Under the pieces are notes generated by a model. It made no database searches. It worked only from the letters and a program-made list of their open reading frames with translations, and had not been told where the DNA came from. The translations under genes were made by a program, and so were the position numbers. From Helicobacter anseris (lineage in GTDB: Bacteria; Campylobacterota; Campylobacteria; Campylobacterales; Helicobacteraceae), in contig NZ_NXLX01000002.1 in assembly GCF_003364335.1 (NCBI RefSeq), forward strand, positions 62,001 through 126,000: a stretch of DNA of 64,000 nucleotides. The letters are read 5' to 3'. Shown here in pieces: positions 11,101 to 17,697 of this stretch (position 1 is the first letter of the stretch; every line of letters starts with the position of its first letter).

Positions 11101-12144
11101 TGTAAGATTTAAAGTTGATTCCTGATTAAGGATAATAGTATTAGTTCCATTGGCACCATTGGTTTCAAGATTGGAGATATATCCCTTGATACTTGCAGTG
11201 CCATTTAAATTGATAGTATTTGTAGAATCCGCCCCTGTTGTAGTGATATTTGTCAAAAATCCCTGCTCTATTGTAACAGTGTTACTTCCACCATTGACTG
11301 CTTTGATGTCTCCACTAACTTCAAGATTTTTTAAATCTATGGTATTGCTACCTTTATCTTTTGCTACTACATTTTTTTGGATAGTATTTTTTTCCTCTGT
11401 AGTGCCTTTGATAGTATTACTAGAACCTTCGCTATCTGCAAGGATACTTGCTCCTTCTGTTTGTTCTACACTAGTGGTGATACTTAGCTTTGCACCATTA
11501 TTAAGAGTAATAATATTTATCCCTTTATTAAGAGCTGCAATATAGCCTGAAAGCGTAGTGCCCCTATCAAAACTTAGAGTATTTTGACTACCTTTGCCAT
11601 CTGCAATGATAGCTCCAGAAATAGCAGTATTTCTGAGATTATTGATAATATTTACCCCTTCTTTTTGCGCAAAAATAACACCTTTTATACTTCCTGTGGC
11701 AGTTCCTGTTGTGATATCACTGATAGTATTTTTAGCATTCACACCACTTGCAAGGATAGAGTAAGCAGGGTCTGTTTGAGCATTTCCATTGGTGCTAGCT
11801 GTGAGGTTTAAGACAGAGTTTTCTTGAAGTGTTATAGTATTTGTAGCACCTGTATTGGTTCCTGTGCCATTTGTAGTAGTAGCTGAGATTTGTCCATTTT
11901 GCATACTAGAGTTGCCTCTAAAATCTACAGTAGTATTACTATTATTACCACTTGTTTTGATAGAGCCACTCAAAGTTTCTCCGCCAGTAGCCGTTCCTAT
12001 TGTCTGCTTTTTATCCGCATCATTATCATTAGTGATACTTTCCTGTTGTCCAAAGCTTGACACTGGACAGAGTAATCCTGCTATAGATAATGCCACAAAC
12101 GAATGTTTAACATTAAAAATAAAACTTAATTGTCTTTTACCCAT
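2185..12144 (-). CDS. Giant autotransporter (3319 aa): repeat passenger, beta-barrel, SPOR-like C-terminal tail
   Basis: Order of parts: signal peptide (about residues 1-32, hydrophobic FVALSIAGLLCPVSSFG); a passenger of about 2700 residues of repeated G-x-N-T-I-T-L / T-G-x-I-x-A beta-helix turns; a mid-protein acidic and Pro-rich linker near residues 1665-1700; a type V autotransporter beta-barrel at about 2932-3197, starting LWARTYLGQ and ending LGLRYSFG; and a further 122 residues. Classical autotransporters stop at the barrel's last aromatic residue, so this tail is unusual. It has a CNGC pair and a segment of about 75 residues with SPOR-like features (GFYLEVIEL, then YFIGPF and an ISEAKSKQEEI helix). 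Cys is almost absent from the passenger. The start at 12144 has only a weak ribosome site, but the signal peptide supports it. The passenger should be exposed outside the cell. Its ligand cannot be told from sequence. Confidence 0.9.
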   Translation of the reverse strand: MGKRQLSFIFNVKHSFVALSIAGLLCPVSSFGQQESITNDNDADKKQTIGTATGGETLSGSIKTSGNNSNTTVDFRGNSSMQNGQISATTTNGTGTNTGATNTITLQENSVLNLTASTNGNAQTDPAYSILASGVNAKNTISDITTGTATGSIKGVIFAQKEGVNIINNLRNTAISGAIIADGKGSQNTLSFDRGTTLSGYIAALNKGINIITLNNGAKLSITTSVEQTEGASILADSEGSSNTIKGTTEEKNTIQKNVVAKDKGSNTIDLKNLEVSGDIKAVNGGSNTVTIEQGFLTNITTTGADSTNTINLNGTASIKGYISNLETNGANGTNTIILNQESTLNLTKGSNTDSAAIFSSNGSNTISGNSTGNHKITGNISAKNNGKNTITLEKLTMTGDVTTDSGNNTITLGKFGSTDKSTITGNIEAKNGGKNILDFTNVTITGSIIASGTNGKNSENIVTLKDSSVGGNITAESQGKNTLVLGNGGTKADITGYIKAQANGSNSIEFNNGNVEGGIFAEGANASNTITLGNKTFTGIIKSNITATNGGKNTIDIQSVEMTGSISAEKNGQNEITDNNPFDKQSTITGSIAAKDNGTNTIMLKNIAITQGITAGGTGAKNTITLGGKENGIITTNIIANAQGTNDITFTNHTSLIGNITAEKNGNNTIKEKNDSATRTLVTGSIIADGGKNTVDLANTTITQGILAQNAGTNTITIKTTDTTKSLISNITAQSGGTNTITMGENTTSSGILEGSLSASDNGSKNEVTMNNNSILRNGSITANASNNTGAETSTNTLTLNNTSSIALQSDAYAIYATGVNASNSITGGTTGNNSIQGDIVADSGSNHQDTKTGAKNTITLNNLTITGEISAYNAGNNKLDLKTADITGNFQAQSHGENTVDFQNNAQASVSGSFIARDAGRNVLTLNNGANVSIASNNNTNAFQAVGTDATNTFKEINTTTNTSGSITGNIYAENKGKNEIQVQALQITGDVISYDGTNTITLGSTNTSGITGNILADSSNAQGAADSINTINLNNNANISGYIASQGTNTEKKATNAITLNNNAILQLAGGRITDSNGDQIGTGNDAIFSETLQAYNKIKDESSGNTQSTINGNIYAKDSTQDASQKGGNNITLKNVAISGDIFADTSGVNVLTLGATGKNSTISGNIFANDKGRNKLTLTNTNIDSNSGYIKASAGNASSRETSNTIILNETSSITNTYIEASQESQTQNNTISETKNIITLNNTSSISLVGDAKNNAITASGYNTSNSITCSSTATNQISGNILANQMGQNTINITTLKINENTTGNITASSNQDNTIETSNTITLGNNSTIHNTFILAKQEARTGTNISNTINTITLSGNASINLISNNDSNAILADGVSAKNTITDNGTGTHTIIGNIKGDYDGKNTITLKHISMTGDIIADNSGGNTITFGNNGTDNSFYGNISALTKFSSSVNTINFSGAKIGGEEIKYILADSNSDNGGKNTITLNNTSSISNMYIIAQGGGSTNTINFSDTNSSLSLVADLQTGFAIHATGNNAKNIIANGANATNQANHIINGILQADNSGSNNISLYQLTMNGDIIAQSSGSNTLNFGNTNNGKTSTFTGNINAQDGKNTLNATNATLSGNLQALASSEASNTITINGASNFNSGSIVARTQNNGEMREGEVSDGADDGNNNEGGGEVTPPVVTPLSTAVNTITLNGTSSLTLQSQDNIIILADGKGASNTIDDKTTNAQKSNIIGNILARSGQNTITLKHVSMQGDILANEEGKNTISFGENQNGNSLKGNIVANNATNVVTLKSADMTGSIQALVDSSTNTLTLASSTLNDGYMVAISNEKAASNTLSIDVDSTMKLKGAQIINADGQKVGSGNDAIFTQGAQSINKIEDKSSNQHTINGNITADSGGKNNYTFNKIQITGSIRSTNTDASNTIGIKDSSSIANGVILAQGSGVSNALTFSDSSTLTNSYLQAIVENNTIAPQEETDTPATQNTNATNALTFEGTSTFNLASDSNGISIFANGDGASNTISGNKGSVNGNIIAKDGGVNTLDKVSNLSITATLIGASENSAKNTIKITNNGTNITANALKVTAGVDGIAILADNGNNTIDITQGGHSITGNIVANNGGSNILTYNNDSINNTTPNATPQNNQMLITGNIIANNPDSKNTLTLQGYSSIKASMIQATDGGQNTISIKENSQNTVFGSISIKNANQDALIASGFDSKNTLYSKSNTANVIEGNIIASNGGSNIVEQIDLLNLTDGYISANGDLSTNSIVLSDFSTMALIANNDKNAIYANKNDAINKITDNGKSYKNSTITGNITSDNGGKNEISLIGLDITGNLSANNSGSNTISIGGTLKTIQNGNNTPIKAGFTGAIFANGADSKNSITFNKDAEALITKDESGNNAILANGDGASNIIKDSSSGKILKISGDITAKNAGKNTIEFDKASMSGNVIAQSGGSNAINLTKGNITETQSIISQGGNSLNALNYNDFSFTNLIEQKDHFFISAKDGAENRLFLTLAQNGQNTTDTLKLSVETTNQAINKIIAQQVGAAQANISYNGGNTTVVFAQSKSSGSDIGQDINASAYSDGIMLTLNANKANDIFKDFRTIDRLFSNFTRVFMQDKENYSIAGSYVGDINFLKLSQGATGANEINLKLEENASLIASLYSNGNGKLNLEITQGSKWMIIPTDSSGVSINNLKSSNMILSEDEMQKDTLVQQNTIIDLATSGYATKYGIDKSSHTTLSIAQASNLDNVIFRVYADTTNKQSDIIKVNGVDSSSETKSAFLQAYYTAESLQNAVNYIYQDDENLSVNNTLVATVGSGAKDKFAFDISKPTTVEQGYLLVTTEFIKKTEDKSPITKTSQSANQVDNYYIKGYSAKINPEQSKNSYSMLSVNYLVFLANTNNINKRLGEVRDEAYNHGLWARTYLGQITQNQGIEVTNNYISTQTGYDFGLAINGGMQYIGFAFGYSANELLSSAWKMHSQLLSGALYYSFVKDSGLYTDTIIKYDYIDTKPQVQDLSKNMQSTAISLTQEIGYRAYFDSQNRFFFEAQSEFIGAYMSGSDVLQQYSDKIEAQLHVKTDTSYIFRGRAGGIFGYRLKTSKNQTDFRIGTSYIADYNTATINLEVEKIATDSKSIGFNQMLIANFGINSYLTKNLRLYLEGEMGFIGKTINQNYAANLGLRYSFGTMKREATFGSQAQTQDNIESDFKTLNIEVSNIKCNGCNPESGFYLEVIELPRANAGLNNYLNRYNYRIHTQEDGKAIYFIGPFKNISEAKSKQEEINKVKASLIKSPNANAEIYKINNKAKK
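4700..11950 (-). repeat. Degenerate tandem repeats coding for the beta-helix passenger
   Basis: The DNA repeats short blocks every 60-75 bases. On the plus strand these read as variants of gatagtatttttaccacc followed by gcaataatatttcc. The spacing follows protein turns, not identical DNA units, and the copies are diverged. The same blocks fill bases 1-2000 in the neighbouring paralog, so the two genes offer many short stretches for homologous exchange or deletion. Confidence 0.85.
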
Positions 12145-12171
12145 CGCACACTTACATACATATAATATTTC

Positions 12172-12180
12172 ATTTTATCA
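12172..12180 (-). promoter_or_regulatory. Possible extended -10 box for the giant autotransporter
   Basis: The minus strand reads TGATAAAAT, a TG-extended -10 element about 28 bases upstream of the ATG at 12144. No clear -35 is seen, which is usual for the epsilon-group housekeeping sigma factor. The helicase gene ends at 12195, so this site lies in the 50-base gap between the two genes. The assignment rests on the motif alone. Confidence 0.4.
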
Positions 12181-12194
12181 TATTTTAAGTAAGT

Positions 12195-14210
12195 TTAAGC
12201 AAGTATCATTCCGGCTTCATATAAGAAAATAGAGGGAGCATATTCTATATTTTTAAGAGCATCTTTTTTGGCATAAGATAAAAAAAGTTTTTCTTTAGCA
12301 CGAGTTACTGCTACATAAAAAAGTCTTCTCTCCTCTTCAAGACTCCCACCTTTTTGCATTAGCTTTGTATTTGGGAATCTTCCATCCATAAGATCAATAA
12401 CATAAACTTCCTTAAATTCCAATCCCTTAGAGGCATGTATAGAGAGGAGATTTACACCGCTGCCTTGCGTTGCTTCAGAGGAACCCAAAATCATTGCATT
12501 AAGAAATTTTCCTATATGATCATATTGCTTAGCAAGATTATGAAGCAATAAAATCTTTCTATCAATCTTTTCCATTGCCTCATCTTTCCTTTTTAAATCA
12601 AAACTACCATCTTTATTTTTGGCTCTTTCTTTAGCAAAAACCTCTTTGATATTTTGATAAAAAGGACTTTGAGAGATTTGATGAATTAAAATTTTAGGAT
12701 CCCTTTCTTGATGAAGTTCTTTAAAAAGATGATAAAAATCTTGTAAAAACAATGCGCTTTCTTTATTGAACTTTGGATGTGAAAGTATAGGGTGTGAGGC
12801 AAAATCACTTGTTAAATGTGCATTAAACCTCTCTACTTTTTCAAGTTGTAAAAAATCATCAAAAAGCCCTAATTGCGTATTTTTTGTTTTTGTATGGTAG
12901 GCTTTTTTGTCATTTGGTCTTAAGATTCCATCTTTAATATTTCCATCCCCTAGAATCAAAAATGCCTCACAGATATCTTTTGCCACAGAATTTCCAATCA
13001 TAGAACCATAGCTAAGAATATGAATAAATGCCATCATATCTTTACTATTAAATAAAAGTGAGCAGATATCAAGCATTAAAGCCACTTCTTTTGCATCAAA
13101 AAAACTTAACCCACCTTTACGCTTTGATGGTATGCCAAGCTCCCTTAAACTTGCTTCACACCCATCAGCAGAAGCATTGTTTCTAAAAATAATTGCCACT
13201 TCTTCAAGATTGGGATTTCCTGTAGCAATCCTTTTTGCAATTTCTTGATATTGCAAAAAAAGCTCATCATAAATCAAAAGTTTTGGAGGAGTAAAATCCC
13301 CTGTTTTAATAACTTCTAGTTTTTTTGGATAGATTCTCTCATTTTTTTGTATGACACGATTAGCAAGATCTAAAATATACTCACTAGAACGATAATTTTT
13401 ACTTAGAGTAAAAACTCTAGCGTCTTGATATTTTTGAGTAAAATTTGCAATGATACTAATATCTGCACCATTAAAAGCATAAATACTTTGATCATAATCC
13501 CCTACGCAAAAAAGGCTTTGTGGATTTAGTGCATCAAGTATAGAATCTTGCAAGGGATTTGTATCTTGATATTCATCACACAAAACTTCCTTATAGGCAA
13601 TAGGATTATTTTGCATTGCTTCTTTGTAAAGCAATAATAAATCATTATAATCTGCGTAATTAAAACTTTTTTTTAAGGCATCAAATTCATCAAAAATTCC
13701 CTCATATATCATTAGAAATTGTAGTTGATCGGGATTTTTTGTCTCAAGCCATTGCTCAAAATTTTGATTTTTTGAAGCATTCAAAAACAAAGAATAAATA
13801 TCATAAAGATATTGTGCGGAATAAGGTTGTGTATTATCCTTGCTAGAAAATACTCTCTTTTCAACAATGCTTTTAAAAAGTATCTTTAATTCTCTTGGTT
13901 GCTTTAAAATAATATTATTTTTTTCTTTAAGGTATTTATATGCATTAGCGTGAAATGTCCCAGCCTGAATGCTTTTTGCCTTTTTTTCTCCAAATTTTTT
14001 TGCAACTCTTGCAATCATTTCTTCTGCAGCCTTATTGGTAAAGGTAAGGAGCAATATTTCTTCTGGCTCAATATTGTTTTCAAACAAAAAAGCAATCCTA
14101 CCAACAATCGTGGAAGTTTTTCCTGTCCCAGCAGAAGCGATGATAAGATTGTGTCCAAATGGAGCTTTGGCAGCTTGACTTTGTTCAAAATTTAGATTAG
14201 ATAAAGGCAT
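12195..14210 (-). CDS. UvrD/Rep/PcrA-family superfamily 1 DNA helicase
   Basis: This 671-residue protein is an ATP-dependent 3'-5' DNA helicase of the UvrD/Rep group, acting in repair or replication restart. Visible motifs are Walker A ASAGTGKT at residues 25-32, motif Ia LTFTNKAAEEM, motif II DEYQDTNPLQ, motif III GDYDQSIYAFNGA, motif IV KNYRSSEYIL, motif V LLSIHASKGLEF and motif VI VAVTRAKEKL. Length suits the compact Helicobacter members, and no long C-terminal extension is present. The opening NLNFEQSQAAKAPFGHNLI looks like the group annotated as rep in Helicobacter, but Rep and UvrD cannot be separated safely by eye, so no symbol is given. The ATG at 14210 is preceded by GGGGAAAG. The gene is divergent from the FecA-like receptor. 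Confidence 0.93.
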   Translation of the reverse strand: MPLSNLNFEQSQAAKAPFGHNLIIASAGTGKTSTIVGRIAFLFENNIEPEEILLLTFTNKAAEEMIARVAKKFGEKKAKSIQAGTFHANAYKYLKEKNNIILKQPRELKILFKSIVEKRVFSSKDNTQPYSAQYLYDIYSLFLNASKNQNFEQWLETKNPDQLQFLMIYEGIFDEFDALKKSFNYADYNDLLLLYKEAMQNNPIAYKEVLCDEYQDTNPLQDSILDALNPQSLFCVGDYDQSIYAFNGADISIIANFTQKYQDARVFTLSKNYRSSEYILDLANRVIQKNERIYPKKLEVIKTGDFTPPKLLIYDELFLQYQEIAKRIATGNPNLEEVAIIFRNNASADGCEASLRELGIPSKRKGGLSFFDAKEVALMLDICSLLFNSKDMMAFIHILSYGSMIGNSVAKDICEAFLILGDGNIKDGILRPNDKKAYHTKTKNTQLGLFDDFLQLEKVERFNAHLTSDFASHPILSHPKFNKESALFLQDFYHLFKELHQERDPKILIHQISQSPFYQNIKEVFAKERAKNKDGSFDLKRKDEAMEKIDRKILLLHNLAKQYDHIGKFLNAMILGSSEATQGSGVNLLSIHASKGLEFKEVYVIDLMDGRFPNTKLMQKGGSLEEERRLFYVAVTRAKEKLFLSYAKKDALKNIEYAPSIFLYEAGMILA

Positions 14211-14324
14211 TCTTTCCCCAACTTCTTTTGATGGTATTTTAACAAAATCATTTTTTAAAGATAAATTTTTAAATTGTTAATTTTTTGTAAATAAATTGTT
14301 AAAAAGTTATAAAAAGTATTATAA

Positions 14325-14339
14325 TGATAATTGTTATTA
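14325..14339 (+). promoter_or_regulatory. Fur box upstream of the FecA-like receptor
   Basis: The sequence TGATAATTGTTATTA matches the 7-1-7 Fur consensus TGATAAT-n-ATTATCA at 12 of 14 informative positions. It lies 20 bases before the receptor start, directly ahead of the ribosome site, where bound Fur would block transcription. It predicts repression by iron-loaded Fur. The divergent helicase gene lies on the other side. Confidence 0.75.
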
Positions 14340-14359
14340 TTTTTTATAAGGAGTAAATT

Positions 14360-16465
14360 ATGAATATAAAAATACTGAGAAACATATGCATTTACCAAGC
14401 TCTTATGGGTTGTCTTTTTGCTGAAAATGAACTTATTTTAGAAAACATTTTTACTCAAGACAAGGAAATAAAAGAATCTACAAACTGGCAAAGTGAAGAT
14501 ATAAAAAATTATGCAGGAAGTAGATCTATCATTTCAAATCAACAATTAAGCAAAACTGGTAAAAACACTCTTGATGCAGCATTGCAGAGCACTCCGAGTG
14601 TGCAGATAAGAGATTATTCGGGTATTGGCATATTACCAAAACTCCAATTTAGAGGGTTTGGGGGTGCTGGCAATGGTCATAGCAATACAGGAATGATACT
14701 ACTTGATGGATTTAATGTATATGGAGCACCCTATTCTAATATAGAATTAGCACTTTTTCCTGCAACCTTTCAGATGATAGATCATATTGATATTATTAGA
14801 GGTGGCATGAGTGTTCAATATGGCCCTAATACTTTTAGTGGAGTATTAAATTTTATTAGTAAAGAAATACCAAAAGAATGGGAAAATCAAATCACGCAAC
14901 GCATTACTTTTTGGGAAAAAGATACACAAAATACTACAAATGTAAGAAATAATATGCTTTATGATACCTATCTTAGAAGCGGGGGTATGATCAACAACTC
15001 CTTTGGCATTCAAATGCAAGCAAATATTATAGGAGGAGAAAGTTTTAGAGAAAATAGCAAAAGCAATGTAAAAAATTTTACTTTAGATACACTTTATAAA
15101 ATCAATGAGAATCATAAAATAAAAGGATTCTTACAATACTATGATTATTTAGCAAATGATGCCGGAAGCCTTTCAATAACAGCCTACAACACCAATCGCT
15201 TTGCGAATCTCAGACCTTATAATCTAGCTAGTGGATCTGCAAAACGCTTAGGACTAAGCTATCTTGCATATTTTGGAAATAACGAAAGATTTAATGGTAG
15301 TTTTGAAACAAAATATTATCTCCATGATGTAACCAGAGATTTTAGGATTGATGATTTGTATAATAGTGTAGATTTTAGCAAGAAGCCAACTAAAATTACA
15401 GACAATATTAGAAATTTTCTTGTTAATAATCTTGAAGTAAAAACCAACCTATTTAACAAAATAAACTCCATTTTAACTCAAAATATTCTTATTGGAATGA
15501 GATATTTAAGAGAAGATATTTCTTCTTTTTCTTATACCACTGCACTAGCCACACAAACAATCACCAAAAATCCAACAAGCCTCTATCACAATAATTTTCT
15601 TGCCTTTTATATTGGAGATGAAATAAAGTTATGGGATAAACTCAGCATCAATCCTGGATTGCGTTATGAATTTTTGGATTATACGCAAACAGATACAATC
15701 AAACATCGCTATGCCAACAAATTTAATCCAGCAATAAGCATAACCTATACTCCGATTAACTCTGTAATTCTTTATACCAATTATCAAAAAAGTTTCCTAC
15801 CACCTCAAATGGGGGATATCACAGGAACTAATTTTGATAGCATTACCACTTTTCAAAATATGGAGCTTGGAAGCAGATATCTATGGAAAAATTACTTAAG
15901 CGTAGGTTTAAATTATTTTGCAATTTTTGCAGATGATTATAGAATAGGAAAATTTAGCACTGATAGTGGAATCTCTGCACTATCACAAGGTGTAGAATTT
16001 GAAATTTTTGCTCAAATATTAAAAGATTTAAACTTGCATTTTGCTTATGCCTTTAATGACGCAAAAGTAAGTAATCATACAATCAACAATGGGGTTGATA
16101 TTTATCACAAATTCTTACCTTATGTATCGCCACATCATTTTAGTTTTGATATAACCTATAAGATTCCAAATATTGGCACCCTTGGAGCTTCTGGGTTTTA
16201 CTATACAAAAAGCTATACGGATATCCTAAATACCATTGATGAAGATAGCAATGGGAAAGCAGGAATGTTACCTGCTTATTTTGTCTTTAATATGCAATTT
16301 AGCAAAACCCTTTGGAAATATCAAAAACAAAAAATTGATGCCTCATTTTCTATCAATAATCTTTTTAATGAAAAATATTATTTTAGAGGTATTGGCACAA
16401 GCCCTATTGGAAGACAGCCTGCAGCAGGTAGATCTGTAAGTTTTTGTATAAGTTATCTTTTTTAA
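14360..16465 (+). CDS. TonB-dependent outer-membrane receptor, FecA-like
   Basis: This 701-residue receptor has a short signal peptide (MNIKILRNICIYQALMGCLFA), a plug domain and a 22-strand-type barrel ending in the aromatic SVSFCISYLF. The plug contains NTLDAALQSTPSVQIRDYSG, then LQFRGFGGAGNG and IDIIRGGMSVQYGPNTFSG, a pattern typical of ferric dicitrate / siderophore receptors of the FecA type. The ATG at 14360 follows an AGGAG ribosome site six bases upstream. A Fur box sits just ahead, which supports iron-regulated uptake of a ferric chelate. The substrate itself is not shown by the sequence. Its stop overlaps the stop of the convergent TolC-like gene by four bases. No fecI/fecR regulator genes are next to it. 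Confidence 0.88.
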   Translation: MNIKILRNICIYQALMGCLFAENELILENIFTQDKEIKESTNWQSEDIKNYAGSRSIISNQQLSKTGKNTLDAALQSTPSVQIRDYSGIGILPKLQFRGFGGAGNGHSNTGMILLDGFNVYGAPYSNIELALFPATFQMIDHIDIIRGGMSVQYGPNTFSGVLNFISKEIPKEWENQITQRITFWEKDTQNTTNVRNNMLYDTYLRSGGMINNSFGIQMQANIIGGESFRENSKSNVKNFTLDTLYKINENHKIKGFLQYYDYLANDAGSLSITAYNTNRFANLRPYNLASGSAKRLGLSYLAYFGNNERFNGSFETKYYLHDVTRDFRIDDLYNSVDFSKKPTKITDNIRNFLVNNLEVKTNLFNKINSILTQNILIGMRYLREDISSFSYTTALATQTITKNPTSLYHNNFLAFYIGDEIKLWDKLSINPGLRYEFLDYTQTDTIKHRYANKFNPAISITYTPINSVILYTNYQKSFLPPQMGDITGTNFDSITTFQNMELGSRYLWKNYLSVGLNYFAIFADDYRIGKFSTDSGISALSQGVEFEIFAQILKDLNLHFAYAFNDAKVSNHTINNGVDIYHKFLPYVSPHHFSFDITYKIPNIGTLGASGFYYTKSYTDILNTIDEDSNGKAGMLPAYFVFNMQFSKTLWKYQKQKIDASFSINNLFNEKYYFRGIGTSPIGRQPAAGRSVSFCISYLF

Positions 16466-17697
16466 AAAATTCTATTTTCTAAAGAATGGATTTGAGCAAC
16501 TAGCAGTGCAAAATCATATTTTGCTTGGGCAATATTTGTGCGTGCATTATTTAACAAGAGTTCTGCATCAATAAGTTCTGTGTAAGTAGCTATGCCTTGT
16601 GCATAGCGGTTATTTACAATTTTATAATTTTCTTCTGCCTGCTCAAGAGTATTTATATTGATCATATATTGCTCTTTTGCAAATGCTAGGTTTTTTATCA
16701 AATCTTCAAGACTTAATAAAAGATTTCTTTTAAATGTCTCGATTTTATTTTGCAAAGAAAATGTATAAATTTTTGATGCTTGATACTTATTAGAATCTCT
16801 TAGCCCATTAAAAAGATTCCAAGTTGCATTAAGGCGTATTTGACTCTGCAAACCATAGCTTGTTGAAATTACATTATTACCATCTATGTACCAAAATTTT
16901 GTCCCACTAAGATCAAGAGATGGTAAAAAACTTCCAAAATCACTTTTGTTTTGCAATTTTGCAGAATCTAAAGAAGAGATAAGTGCTAAATACTGTGGAT
17001 TTTGATTTAGAATGTTTTGAAATATTTCTTGTGTGTTAAAATCTTCTTGAATATCCACTTGAATATCCTCTAGATTCTCAAAATCAATCTCTACTTTTAA
17101 AAGCTGTTTTAATATTTCTTTTTGATATTTGAGATTTAATTCTGTATTTTTTATACTCAAAATGGTATTTGCAAGTAAAATTTCCATACTCAAAGATTCG
17201 TTTTTTGCACGGATTCCTTGTCTTACAAATTGCTGGGCTTTATTTTTTTGCAATTCTATATTCTTTTTTCTCTCTTCTAAAATTTTTAATAATGCTTGAG
17301 ATTGCAAAATACTTATATAAGCACTTTTTGTTTTTAGAGCAATATCTACTTGAGTTTTTTCTAAATTATATTGCAAGGTTTTTATATTTTGCTTAGATTG
17401 TAAAATCGCATAATAGTCCTTTAGACCATTAAAAAGATTGTAATTAAACTTGATATTAAGACTATTGAGCATATAGTGATTAGAATTGCTTGGTATGTTA
17501 TAACTTAGAGTATATCCAGCATCAATGCTTGGCATTAGATTTGCATAATTTGCCTTATTTAAATATTCTCCTTGTTTTTTTAGCATTTCTTGCTCTTTTA
17601 TGTCACTACTGTGTTGCAATGCAATATGAATAGCTTGTGTAATATCCAATGCATCAACAAAACAAAATAAAAATAGAATCAAAAAATATTTTTTCAA
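16462..17697 (-). CDS. TolC-family outer-membrane efflux protein
   Basis: The 411-residue product has a signal peptide (MKKYFLILFLFCFVDA) and two repeats of the outer membrane efflux (OEP) fold, with long amphipathic coiled-coil helices around residues 100-200 and 310-400. Typical TolC-family elements are LDITQAIHIALQHSSDIKEQE at the start, LNIKFNYNLFNG and LNATWNLFNGLRDSNKY in the strands, and GIATYTELIDAELLLNNARTN in the last helix hairpin. It would form the trimeric exit duct of the pump encoded upstream. Its ATG overlaps the RND gene stop by four bases (ATGA), so the two are translationally coupled. It is the last gene of the operon and ends convergent with the FecA-like receptor. Confidence 0.92.
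   Translation of the reverse strand: MKKYFLILFLFCFVDALDITQAIHIALQHSSDIKEQEMLKKQGEYLNKANYANLMPSIDAGYTLSYNIPSNSNHYMLNSLNIKFNYNLFNGLKDYYAILQSKQNIKTLQYNLEKTQVDIALKTKSAYISILQSQALLKILEERKKNIELQKNKAQQFVRQGIRAKNESLSMEILLANTILSIKNTELNLKYQKEILKQLLKVEIDFENLEDIQVDIQEDFNTQEIFQNILNQNPQYLALISSLDSAKLQNKSDFGSFLPSLDLSGTKFWYIDGNNVISTSYGLQSQIRLNATWNLFNGLRDSNKYQASKIYTFSLQNKIETFKRNLLLSLEDLIKNLAFAKEQYMININTLEQAEENYKIVNNRYAQGIATYTELIDAELLLNNARTNIAQAKYDFALLVAQIHSLENRIF

Noticed and set aside
4700-11950. Regularly spaced short repeats that look like a CRISPR array at first glance
   Set aside because: The repeats are degenerate, spacing follows protein turns, and one uninterrupted 3319-codon frame with signal peptide and barrel explains them. 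No cas genes are present.
1-12144. Many plus-strand open frames of 60-130 codons opposite the giant autotransporter genes
   Set aside because: They are hydrophobic shadows caused by the low-complexity repeats on the other strand; none has a ribosome site with a sensible protein.
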